Shown here: positions 1-5,904 of the stretch, one piece after another
How positions within the stretch are numbered: the stretch's first letter is position 1
How the letters are laid out: the number at the start of each line of letters is the position of its first letter
From: Nitrospiraceae bacterium
GTDB lineage: Bacteria; Nitrospirota; Thermodesulfovibrionia; Thermodesulfovibrionales; UBA1546
DNA length: 9,508 nucleotides
Direction: 5' to 3'
Assembly (NCBI GenBank): GCA_003535475.1
Contig: DOHC01000274.1
Span: forward strand, 1 to 9,508
Translations under genes and position numbers: made by a program
The notes under the pieces: generated by a model
What the model saw: the letters and a program-made list of their open reading frames with translations, nothing else
Told to the model about the DNA's origin: nothing
Database searches by the model: none

Positions 1-938
1 ATTTTTTTTAGAATTTCAGGGAATTTCTCTAATATCTCTTCGAGGATAAGCCTGTTAAATTCCATCACTCTAAGCTCGTCAGTTGCAATAACAGAAGCAG
101 TTCTCGGCCTTCCGGTAAGAAACGCAACTTCGCCGAACACATCACCAACAGACAGGGTTGCAAGCTCTATCTCATTGCCGAGTATATGAGCAACAACCTT
201 AGCCTCACCTGATATTATGACGAATATGGAATCACCGAAGTCCCCTTCTTCAACAACCTTCTGCCCATGTAAAAATGACTGCGCTTTAAGCCTCTCTGTT
301 ATCTGTTTTATCTCATCTTCAGGAAGGGATGACAGAAACCGAATACGCAAATCAGGCCCTTCCACCTCTGATTCAGGCTGAACAGCAATCTTTTCCTCTC
401 CTTTCACTTCGGGAACAGACGGAGTCTCTGTAGATTCCCCGTAAAATGATGTCCGTTCAATAAAATCCATTTCAGCAGGAGGCTCAACAGAAACATCCTG
501 CTCTTTCTCAGGTTCAAATGCTGATCCTGCTGTAAAATAAAATTCAGCAGCGGCCTCTTCATCGGGTTTCTCTTCAACTTCAGGCAGGGGGATGGAAAGT
601 TCTTCAGCAGGTTTTATTTTTGCGCTTTCAATCTCCATCATCAGCTCTTTGGTGCTCTTGATTGCTTCAGCATTATTAGGGTCAAGCCTGAGTATCACCT
701 TAAAAACAGCAAGAGACTTCTGCATGTAGCCGTCTTTCATTAAAAGCCATGCGGACTGCTGATATGCTGACACAGCGCGGCTAATATCTCCTTTTTTCTG
801 AAAGACGTCTCCAATCTTCAGATGCAACTGCGGATTTTTGGGCTCAATTTTCAGGATAGCGTTAAGCGAATCCACAGCCTTTTTCCAGTTCTTGTTCTTT
901 ACAGCATCAAAATATAATTCCCATTGGTTATTATCCAT
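1..938 (-). CDS. TPR and cyclic nucleotide-binding domain protein (C-terminus beyond window)
   Basis: The frame is open from ATG at 938 to the left edge, giving 312 visible residues; the C-terminus is outside the window. Residues about 5-100 form a TPR-like helical region with A-x-x-x-Y and L-x-x-x-P-x-N-A-x-A spacing. Residues about 105-195 are an acidic, Pro/Glu-rich linker with no recognisable fold. Residues about 200-312 are a cyclic nucleotide-binding domain: the conserved glycines appear in EEGDFGDS (230-237) and ISGE, and the phosphate-binding cassette runs from F268-G-E to R279-T-A, with E270 and R279 at the positions that contact ribose and cyclic phosphate in the CAP family. No DNA-binding domain is seen before the edge, so it is more likely a cytoplasmic cNMP-responsive scaffold than a classic transcription factor. 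The ligand (cAMP, c-di-GMP or none) cannot be told. The start was chosen because no start codon lies further upstream in frame and the TPR region begins at once. Confidence 0.85.
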   Translation of the reverse strand, partial: MDNNQWELYFDAVKNKNWKKAVDSLNAILKIEPKNPQLHLKIGDVFQKKGDISRAVSAYQQSAWLLMKDGYMQKSLAVFKVILRLDPNNAEAIKSTKELMMEIESAKIKPAEELSIPLPEVEEKPDEEAAAEFYFTAGSAFEPEKEQDVSVEPPAEMDFIERTSFYGESTETPSVPEVKGEEKIAVQPESEVEGPDLRIRFLSSLPEDEIKQITERLKAQSFLHGQKVVEEGDFGDSIFVIISGEAKVVAHILGNEIELATLSVGDVFGEVAFLTGRPRTASVIATDELRVMEFNRLILEEILEKFPEILKK

Positions 939-954
939 ATATCCGCATATCCGC
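939..954 (-). repeat. 8-bp tandem duplication in the leader of the TPR/cNMP-binding gene
   Basis: The unit GCGGATAT occurs twice, head to tail, directly before the ATG at 938. The second copy follows a purine-rich AAGGG (958-954). Because of the duplication an out-of-frame ATG at 948 starts a five-codon frame that ends in TAA at 931, overlapping the main start. AAGGG lies 5 bases from that upstream ATG but 15 bases from the main one. Whether this matters for translation is unknown. Confidence 0.6.
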
Positions 955-963
955 CCTTTCGTA

Positions 964-992
964 ATTTTAATTGTTTGCGTGTTTCATGTCAA
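964..992 (-). promoter_or_regulatory. Sigma-70-type promoter for the TPR/cNMP-binding gene
   Basis: On the minus strand a perfect -35 TTGACA (992-987) is followed by a 17-base spacer and a -10 TAAAAT (969-964). The predicted transcription start is near 957, so the leader before the ATG at 938 is only about 19 bases. The -35 box lies one base from the -35 box of the opposing dapL promoter. Seen by eye; no transcript data. Confidence 0.7.
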
Positions 993-993
993 T

Positions 994-1022
994 TTTACTT
1001 CATAACTTTTATCGTATATAAT
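994..1022 (+). promoter_or_regulatory. Sigma-70-type promoter for dapL
   Basis: A -35 box TTTACT (994-999, four of six consensus bases), a 17-base spacer and a perfect -10 TATAAT (1017-1022) point towards dapL. The expected start is near 1029, giving a leader of about 32 bases with a clear Shine-Dalgarno AAAGGAGT (1043-1050) ahead of the ATG at 1061. Confidence 0.75.
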
Positions 1023-1060
1023 AAACGGGAAAAATTAATCAGAAAGGAGTTTTTGAATTA

Positions 1061-2227
1061 ATGATATCCATTCAGTTATCCGACAGAGTGAAAAACCTAC
1101 CGCCGTATCTCTTTGCGGCAATAGATAAAATGAAGCAGGACGCTCTCGCAAAAGGCATTGACCTCATAGACCTGAGCATCGGTGACCCTGACATTCCGAC
1201 TCCCGCACACATAGTTAATGCTATGAAAAAGGCAGTAGAGAATCCTGCTCATCACCGCTATCCTTCTTATGAAGGAATGCTTTCTTGCAGAGATGCAGTT
1301 GCCGGCTGGTATAAAAAAAGATTCAATGTCTCATTAGATCCAAAGACAGAAGTATTATCCCTTATCGGCTCTAAAGAAGGCATAGGACATATTCCTCTTG
1401 CATTCATAAACCCGGGTGATGTTGTTCTTGTCCCGTCTCCGGGTTATCCTGTCTATCCTGTGGGAACATTGTTTGCAGCCGGTGAAAGTCACATCATGCC
1501 GCTAAAAGAAGAAAACGGATTTCTCCCTGATTTCAAAATAATTCCCGATGATGTATTTAAAAAAGCAAAGCTCATGTTCCTGAACTATCCCAACAATCCA
1601 ACGTCTGCAACAGCATCTGCAGGATTTTACAAAGAGGCGATAAACCTTGCGAAGAAACACAATATCATAATATGCCATGATGCGGCGTATTCGGAGATTT
1701 ACTACGACAATGAAAAACCGATAAGCTTTCTTGAGATAGAAGGAGCAAAGGATGTCGGCATAGAGTTTCATTCGCTTTCAAAAACATATAATATGACGGG
1801 TTGGAGAATCGGTTTTGCTGCGGGCAATAAGGATGTTATTGCAGGACTCGGAAAGATAAAATCAAATCTTGATTCAGGCGTGTTTCAGGCAATACAGGAG
1901 GCAGCCATTGCTGCATTCAATACAGATGATTTCATCCTTTCAGGCATCAGAAAAACATATCAGGACAGAAGAGACGCCCTTTATAATGGATTGAATACCC
2001 TTGGCTTCCATTTGATAAAGCCAAAGGCGACATTCTATCTATGGGCGAGAGTGCCTTCAGGATTTAATTCCCAAAAATTCGTTGCGCATCTTCTCAATAA
2101 GGCAGGAGTGCTCATAACACCCGGAAATGGTTTTGGAGCGCCCGGAGAAGGATATGTCAGGTTTGCGCTCACGGTGCCTGTGGAGAAGATAAAAGAGACA
2201 GTTGAGAGGATTAAGAAGGTTCTGTAA
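1061..2227 (+). CDS. dapL: LL-diaminopimelate aminotransferase (fold type I PLP enzyme)
   Basis: Likely converts tetrahydrodipicolinate plus glutamate to LL-diaminopimelate and 2-oxoglutarate in one step, feeding lysine and peptidoglycan synthesis in the cytoplasm. The 388 residues fit the shorter DapL type (about 385-410). An N-terminal LPPYLF segment (13-18) leads into SIGDPDIPTP (39-48). Expected aminotransferase residues are present: N179 in NYPNNPT, D207 and Y210 in HDAAY, the Schiff-base lysine K241 in SLSKTYNMTGWR, R249, and the substrate-carboxylate arginine R367 in YVRFAL. AAAGGAGT lies about 11 bases before the ATG and a good promoter lies upstream. It may be transcribed alone or with folK, 194 bases downstream. 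Related class I aminotransferases (aspartate or alanine type) share these motifs, so substrate is assigned by overall resemblance; the fold and PLP chemistry are certain. Confidence 0.87.
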   Translation: MISIQLSDRVKNLPPYLFAAIDKMKQDALAKGIDLIDLSIGDPDIPTPAHIVNAMKKAVENPAHHRYPSYEGMLSCRDAVAGWYKKRFNVSLDPKTEVLSLIGSKEGIGHIPLAFINPGDVVLVPSPGYPVYPVGTLFAAGESHIMPLKEENGFLPDFKIIPDDVFKKAKLMFLNYPNNPTSATASAGFYKEAINLAKKHNIIICHDAAYSEIYYDNEKPISFLEIEGAKDVGIEFHSLSKTYNMTGWRIGFAAGNKDVIAGLGKIKSNLDSGVFQAIQEAAIAAFNTDDFILSGIRKTYQDRRDALYNGLNTLGFHLIKPKATFYLWARVPSGFNSQKFVAHLLNKAGVLITPGNGFGAPGEGYVRFALTVPVEKIKETVERIKKVL

Positions 2228-2262
2228 GCAACACAAGACTGATATTGCTCAAAAATTTATTT

Positions 2263-2337
2263 TGCCTACAAAGGCAGGATATAGCATTCTCGCTCATTCT
2301 TGCCCCGATAAAATCGGGACTCCGAGGTTTTTGCCTC
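2263..2337. repeat. Cluster of small inverted repeats in the dapL-folK gap
   Basis: The 194-base gap (2228-2421) has three short hairpins. TGCCT/AGGCA (2263-2267 with 2272-2276) has a 4-base loop. CCCGAT/ATCGGG (2304-2309 with 2313-2318) is a perfect 6-bp stem with an AAA loop. GAGG/CCTC (2324-2327 with 2334-2337) has a 6-base loop and is followed by TTT. None is a convincing intrinsic terminator; the last is the closest on the plus strand. The layout resembles a REP-like or miniature-element remnant, but only one copy is visible, so that is a guess. Open frames across the gap on either strand look non-coding. Confidence 0.35.
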
Positions 2338-2421
2338 TTTATATTATAAGTGCATTTTATGGAATACTGGCAAAAAAATCCGCTCAAATACCATATTCTG
2401 CCTTTCTGTGAATTTGAATAA

Positions 2422-2880
2422 ATGTCCATCGCTTACATTAGCATAGGTTCAAATCTCGGAAACAGGGAAGAGAACTGCGCGCAGGCAATAAAGCTGATTG
2501 AGAGGAACGGTATTACTGTTAGAAAGCAATCGCAAATGTATGAGACAGAGCCATGGGGCGTTAAAGACCAGCCAAAGTTTATCAACATGGCAATTGAGGT
2601 TGAGACAGATAAAAAGTCTGAAGAACTCCTCAGAGTTCTGAAAGAGATAGAGAAAGAGATTGGCAGAACTGAGACAACCAAATGGGGCCCGCGGGTTATT
2701 GACCTTGATATTCTTTTTTACAATGATTTAATTCTTAAAACTCCAGACCTTGAAATCCCCCACCCTCTTTTTCACGAAAGAGCCTTTGTCTTGAAACCCT
2801 TGTGCGAGATTGCGCCGGACAAAAAACATCCGGTTACAGGGAAGACGGTAAAGGAGATGAGCGAAAACCTTAAAGAATAA
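2422..2880 (+). CDS. folK: 6-hydroxymethyl-7,8-dihydropterin pyrophosphokinase
   Basis: Transfers pyrophosphate from ATP to 6-hydroxymethyl-7,8-dihydropterin, making the substrate of dihydropteroate synthase in folate synthesis. At 152 residues it has the size of stand-alone HPPK. The family signature is complete: GSNLGN (9-14), YETEPWG (40-46), QPKFINMAIEV (50-60), R82, R91 and the Mg-binding pair D95/D97 in RVIDLDILFY, then PHPLFHERAFVLKPL with H114 and R120. D95, D97 and R82 fall at the same numbers as in the E. coli enzyme. The start is fixed because an in-frame TAA sits directly before the ATG. No Shine-Dalgarno is evident (upstream bases are A/T-rich), which is unlike dapL. It could be co-transcribed with dapL; other folate genes are not in view. 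Confidence 0.96.
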   Translation: MSIAYISIGSNLGNREENCAQAIKLIERNGITVRKQSQMYETEPWGVKDQPKFINMAIEVETDKKSEELLRVLKEIEKEIGRTETTKWGPRVIDLDILFYNDLILKTPDLEIPHPLFHERAFVLKPLCEIAPDKKHPVTGKTVKEMSENLKE

Positions 2881-2886
2881 TTTTCC

Positions 2887-2916
2887 TTGACTCATCCCTC
2901 CGAATTCCCCTAAAAT
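2887..2916 (+). promoter_or_regulatory. Sigma-70-type promoter for the interrupted exported-protein gene
   Basis: TTGACT (2887-2892), an 18-base spacer and TAAAAT (2911-2916) lie just after the folK stop. The expected start near 2923 leaves a leader of about 49 bases carrying a strong Shine-Dalgarno, AAAGGAGAG (2957-2965 region), before the ATG at 2972. Confidence 0.65.
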
Positions 2917-2971
2917 CATCTGAAATGTGCGTGTAGACATAAAAAGTAATGTTATGAAAGGAGAGACTACA

Positions 2972-3562
2972 ATGAAGATATTGCGTTTTGGTTTATTATT
3001 TCTATTGCTTGCCTGTATCACCCTTAGTGCTGAGGCTCAAACAAATTCATACAGGCATCCGGCAACCGGCCTTGTTTTCCCTGAAACGCTTGTGGAAATG
3101 CCTATGGTTTCGTTGACCGACCATGAAAAGGATAACCCCGGCTTAGGCGTGAGCATAGGATATAACGCCCCGGGAATTACAGTCACTGTCTATCTATACA
3201 CTCTCGGTCTCAGGTCAATCTCAGGAGATCCCGCATCCCCGATTTTAAAAGAACACTTCAATCAAGTTATACAGGATATATACAAGGTTGAATAACTGGG
3301 ATATTACAAGAATGTTAAGAAACTTTCGCAGGGAGCAGCATTTTTAAAACAAGACAACACAGGGCCTAAAGCCTTGTTCGCATCGTTAAGCTATGTCCAG
3401 AGTGGAACAGACCACCTGTCAAAACTCTACCTTCTTGGACACAAGAACCACTTCGTAAAGATTCGCTTTACCTATGACAAAGCAGTGCAAAAACATTCCG
3501 AAGAAACGCTGAAACAGTTCCTCAAAGAGATAGGAGCCATGATACAAAGAAACTCGCAATAA
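2972..3562 (+). pseudogene. Small exported protein of unknown function, frame interrupted by an in-frame TAA
   Basis: I do not recognise the family. ATG 2972 follows a strong Shine-Dalgarno and opens a typical signal peptide: charged MKILR, hydrophobic core to about residue 18, and a likely cleavage after A-E-A22. C15 in LLLAC is a borderline lipobox, so a lipoprotein is possible. The mature part begins with a Y-R-H-P-A-T-G-L-V-F-P segment and continues with a stretch rich in beta-type residues (GITVTVYLYTLGL). At codon 108 (3293-3295) the frame meets TAA, and with no frame change it reads on for 88 more sensible codons to TAA at 3560-3562, including ALFASLSYVQSG and KLYLLGHKNHFVKIRFTY. Full length would be about 195 residues. 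The stop is one base from GAA. As read, the cell would make a 107-residue protein lacking its C-terminal half. Recent nonsense mutation, strain variant or sequencing error are all possible. A GTG at 2927 extends the frame but would hide the signal peptide. Confidence 0.75.
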
Positions 3563-3617
3563 TAGAATCCAGACATAAAGTGGAGGGGTATGCTTTGCCC
3601 ATAGATCAATTTAATAT

Positions 3618-4232
3618 CTACGCCTTTTTTACAAAATCCCCAAAATCCTTCAGTATCTTCAAGCCGAGTTCCTGACTCTTTTCAGGGTGAAACTGCATAG
3701 CAAAGACATTATCCTTCCAGACCATTGAGGTAAAGTTTATTCCGTATTCGGTCGTGGCAGCGACTATGTCTTTATCTTCAGGCACGACATAAAAGGAGTG
3801 CACAAAATAGACATATGATTTATCCGCAATCCCGTCAAATATCGGCGGTCTCTTTTTTATATCAAGAGTATTCCACCCCATGTGAGGGACTTTTAAATCA
3901 CTTTTGGGAAATCTTACCACCTTGCCTTTAAAAATATTCAATCCTTTGCATACCCCGAATTCCTCTGACTCTGTAAATAAAACCTGAAGCCCGAGGCAGA
4001 TGCCGAGATACGGTTTGCCCTTCTGGATTGATTTTATAATCGCCTCAGTAAGTTTCATATCGGTGAGATTTTTTATGCAGTCCATAAATGCTCCGACGCC
4101 CGGAAGGACTACTCCATCGGCATTATCAATTGAAGCAGCGTCAGTGACAATGCGCGCATCTACACCGACTTTGAGAAAGCTTTTTTCAACGCTCCTTAAA
4201 TTTCCCATTCCATAATCAACAATCGCAATCAT
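3618..4232 (-). CDS. hisH: Imidazole glycerol phosphate synthase, glutaminase subunit HisH
   Basis: Class I glutamine amidotransferase that releases ammonia from glutamine and passes it to HisF, which makes imidazole glycerol phosphate and AICAR in histidine synthesis. The 204 residues match the family length. It starts MIAIVDYGMGNLRSV, has the oxyanion-strand motif PGVGAF (44-49), the nucleophile C79 in GICLGLQ, the HisH signature PHMGWN (116-121), and H182 and E184 of the triad in QFHPEKSQ. It is divergent from the methyltransferase gene, with 21 bases between start codons and no visible Shine-Dalgarno, so a leaderless mRNA is plausible. Its 3' end converges on the interrupted exported-protein gene, leaving a 55-base gap (3563-3617) with no strong terminator. 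HisF, HisA and HisB, the usual neighbours, are absent here. Confidence 0.97.
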   Translation of the reverse strand: MIAIVDYGMGNLRSVEKSFLKVGVDARIVTDAASIDNADGVVLPGVGAFMDCIKNLTDMKLTEAIIKSIQKGKPYLGICLGLQVLFTESEEFGVCKGLNIFKGKVVRFPKSDLKVPHMGWNTLDIKKRPPIFDGIADKSYVYFVHSFYVVPEDKDIVAATTEYGINFTSMVWKDNVFAMQFHPEKSQELGLKILKDFGDFVKKA

Positions 4233-4238
4233 GAATTT

Positions 4239-4268
4239 AGTATAATTCAGTTTATGAATTTACTTCAA
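4239..4268 (-). promoter_or_regulatory. Candidate promoter for hisH, sharing its -10 with the opposing gene
   Basis: On the minus strand TTGAAG (4268-4263), an 18-base spacer and TATACT (4244-4239) place the transcription start at about 4232, the A of the hisH ATG. The same bases read on the plus strand contain TATAAT. The -35 element lies inside the start of the methyltransferase gene. Confidence 0.5.
4241..4246 (+). promoter_or_regulatory. -10 element of a probable leaderless methyltransferase transcript
   Basis: A perfect TATAAT ends seven bases before the ATG at 4254, so transcription should begin at or next to the start codon. No Shine-Dalgarno is present. The -35 is not clear: TCAACA (4216-4221) is the best match but has a 19-base spacer and lies inside hisH. 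Confidence 0.5.
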
Positions 4269-5414
4269 CAAAAAATAATCCGGAGAATAAAATCCGAAGG
4301 CCCTATTTCATTCAAAACCTTTATGGAAATGGCTCTCTACGAACCTGAACTCGGCTATTACACCTCTCAAAAAACAAGGATTGGAAGAAGCGGAGATTTT
4401 TACACAAGCTCCCATCTCCATCCTGCATTCGGCATGATGATTGGAAAGCAGACAGAAGAGATGTGGGAAATAATGGGCAGGCCTTCTGCTTTTCAGATTG
4501 TTGAAATTGGTTCAGGCGCAGGTTATCTTTGCAAAGACATTCTTGATTATTTCAGAGGGATGAGTGACAAGCGACAAGAGACAAACAGAGAAAAAGAAAT
4601 CTACAAACATCTTCAGTATATAATCGTTGAATTGAATCCTGCGATGAGGGAAAACCAGAAAAATCTCCTCTCTGACTTCTCAGACAGGGTAAGCTGGGCA
4701 TCATCCATCAGAGAACTTAACAATATCAAAGGCTGCATTCTCTCAAACGAACTTCTTGACGCGTTCCCCGTGCATATTATAGAGATAAATGATGAGATTG
4801 AAGAGGTATTCGTTTCCACAGACAATGAAAAATTAACAGAGATAAAAGGAACGCCAGGCACAAGCGGGATAGCGAATTACATTAAAGAGTTTTCCATAGA
4901 ACTTGAGAAAGGACACAGGACAGAGATAAATCTTGAAATCAAAAACTGGCTTAACGAAATAGACAGCGTTTTAACAGAGGGATTTATATTAACGATTGAT
5001 TATGGCTACTCTTCAGAGGATTATTACAGTGAAGACAGAAACAGAGGGACAATGCTTTGTTATCACAAACACCAAATGACAGAAGACCCTTACCAAAATA
5101 CAGGAGAGCAGGACATCACAGCGCATGTCAATTTCTCATCTCTCAAAAAGTGGGGTGATGAACTCGGCATAAAGACAATCGAGTTCTGTAGGCAAGGGAC
5201 ATTTCTCGTTTCACTCGGCATTGATGAGGTTATCGCTGAAATCCACAAAAATTCTACTGATTATCCATTTGAAGTCGCCAGAATCAAAAAATTAATCCTT
5301 CCGGGTACAATGGGAGAAACGCACAAGGTCATAATACAGTACAAAGGCAGCCGCAAGCCTGAATTAAGAGGATTTGCCATAAAAAACCAGATCATTTCCC
5401 TTCGATTGCCCTGA
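4254..5414 (+). CDS. SAM-dependent methyltransferase, MidA/NDUFAF7 family (DUF185)
   Basis: Class I methyltransferase of the family that includes mitochondrial NDUFAF7, which dimethylates an arginine of complex I subunit NDUFS2 during assembly. The 386 residues are normal for the family. Visible signatures: an N-terminal FMEMALYEPELGYY (23-36) and GRSGDFYTSS (44-53), the SAM-binding motif IVEIGSGAGYL (82-92), the acidic strand end IIVELNP (123-129), SNELLDAFPVH (164-174), IDYGYSSEDYY (248-258), RGTMLCYHKH (264-273), and DITAHVNF (287-294). Residues 100-117 are a charged, lysine- and glutamate-rich insert. The start fits the family's usual N-terminus and follows TATAAT closely, suggesting a leaderless mRNA. 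The 3' end overlaps the hyfI-like gene tail to tail by 23 bases. The bacterial substrate is not established; a link with the neighbouring NuoD-like protein is attractive but doubtful, because the methylated arginine is lysine there. Confidence 0.9.
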   Translation: MNLLQQKIIRRIKSEGPISFKTFMEMALYEPELGYYTSQKTRIGRSGDFYTSSHLHPAFGMMIGKQTEEMWEIMGRPSAFQIVEIGSGAGYLCKDILDYFRGMSDKRQETNREKEIYKHLQYIIVELNPAMRENQKNLLSDFSDRVSWASSIRELNNIKGCILSNELLDAFPVHIIEINDEIEEVFVSTDNEKLTEIKGTPGTSGIANYIKEFSIELEKGHRTEINLEIKNWLNEIDSVLTEGFILTIDYGYSSEDYYSEDRNRGTMLCYHKHQMTEDPYQNTGEQDITAHVNFSSLKKWGDELGIKTIEFCRQGTFLVSLGIDEVIAEIHKNSTDYPFEVARIKKLILPGTMGETHKVIIQYKGSRKPELRGFAIKNQIISLRLP

Positions 5415-5904
5415 GTATTCCGTTGAGCAAGGCTGCCGGTGTTGGCGGACAGCCTGATATATAGGCATCAACCGGGATAACTTTATCAATGCCGCCGAGA
5501 GAAGCATAAGTCTCGCCGAAGATGCCGCCGTTACAGCCGCAGTCTCCGACTGCAACCACGAGTTTAGGTGTCGGAGTAGCATCGTAAGTTCTTCTGAGCG
5601 CAATCTCCATGTTTCTTGATACAGGCCCTGTGACAAGGAGCATGTCCGCAAATCTCGGAGATGCGGTGAAATGGATACCGTAACGCTCGCAGTTATAAAT
5701 AGGGTTATTCAGAGCATTTATCTCAAGCTCGCATCCGTTGCATGATCCTGCGTCCACCTGCCTGATAGCAAGGCTTCCACGAAAACGCTTTTTAACGGTT
5801 TCTTCAAGCCTGTCCCCAACTACTTTAATATTCGATTCCTCTTGCCCCAAGACATCTTCTGTAACAATACCTGTACTGAATATCTGGCGAAGGATTCTAA
5901 TCAT
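5392..5904 (-). CDS. hyfI: HyfI/HycG/NuoB-like iron-sulfur small subunit
   Basis: Small subunit of the group 4 hydrogenase / complex I family, peripheral on the cytoplasmic side, carrying the [4Fe-4S] cluster that passes electrons to or from the large subunit. The 170 residues fit. Cluster motifs are intact: C55-N-G-C58-E in DAGSCNGCELE, C122 and C124 in GDCGCNGG, and C152 in SGCPPTPAALLNG. The spaced CxxC is hydrogenase-like; complex I NuoB has adjacent cysteines. The first ~45 residues are a basic amphipathic lead-in usual for HycG/HyfI. The ATG overlaps the stop of the hyfG-like gene by 4 bases (ATGA), so translation is probably coupled; no strong Shine-Dalgarno is seen. It is the last gene of the operon; its 3' end runs into the methyltransferase gene with no room for a separate terminator. 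Confidence 0.92.
   Translation of the reverse strand: MIRILRQIFSTGIVTEDVLGQEESNIKVVGDRLEETVKKRFRGSLAIRQVDAGSCNGCELEINALNNPIYNCERYGIHFTASPRFADMLLVTGPVSRNMEIALRRTYDATPTPKLVVAVGDCGCNGGIFGETYASLGGIDKVIPVDAYISGCPPTPAALLNGILRAIEGK

Noticed and set aside
2324..2340. Intrinsic terminator GAGG-loop-CCTC-TTT after dapL
   Set aside because: The stem is only 4 bp and the T-run is three bases; too weak to call.
2202..2429. Open frames of about 70 codons on both strands across the dapL-folK gap
   Set aside because: They overlap the gene ends, have no ribosome-binding sites and no protein-like composition; the region looks like repeat or leader DNA.
2927..2971. GTG start at 2927 for the exported-protein gene
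   Set aside because: It lacks a ribosome-binding site, sits within a few bases of the predicted transcription start, and would bury the signal peptide. ATG 2972 has a strong Shine-Dalgarno.
3293..3295. Programmed stop-codon recoding (selenocysteine or pyrrolysine) in the exported-protein gene
   Set aside because: The codon is TAA, which neither system uses, and no recoding hairpin was noticed after it.
3563..3620. Bidirectional terminator between the exported-protein gene and hisH
   Set aside because: Only a 5-bp TAGAT/ATCTA inverted repeat with a 9-base loop is visible, all A/T-rich; not convincing.
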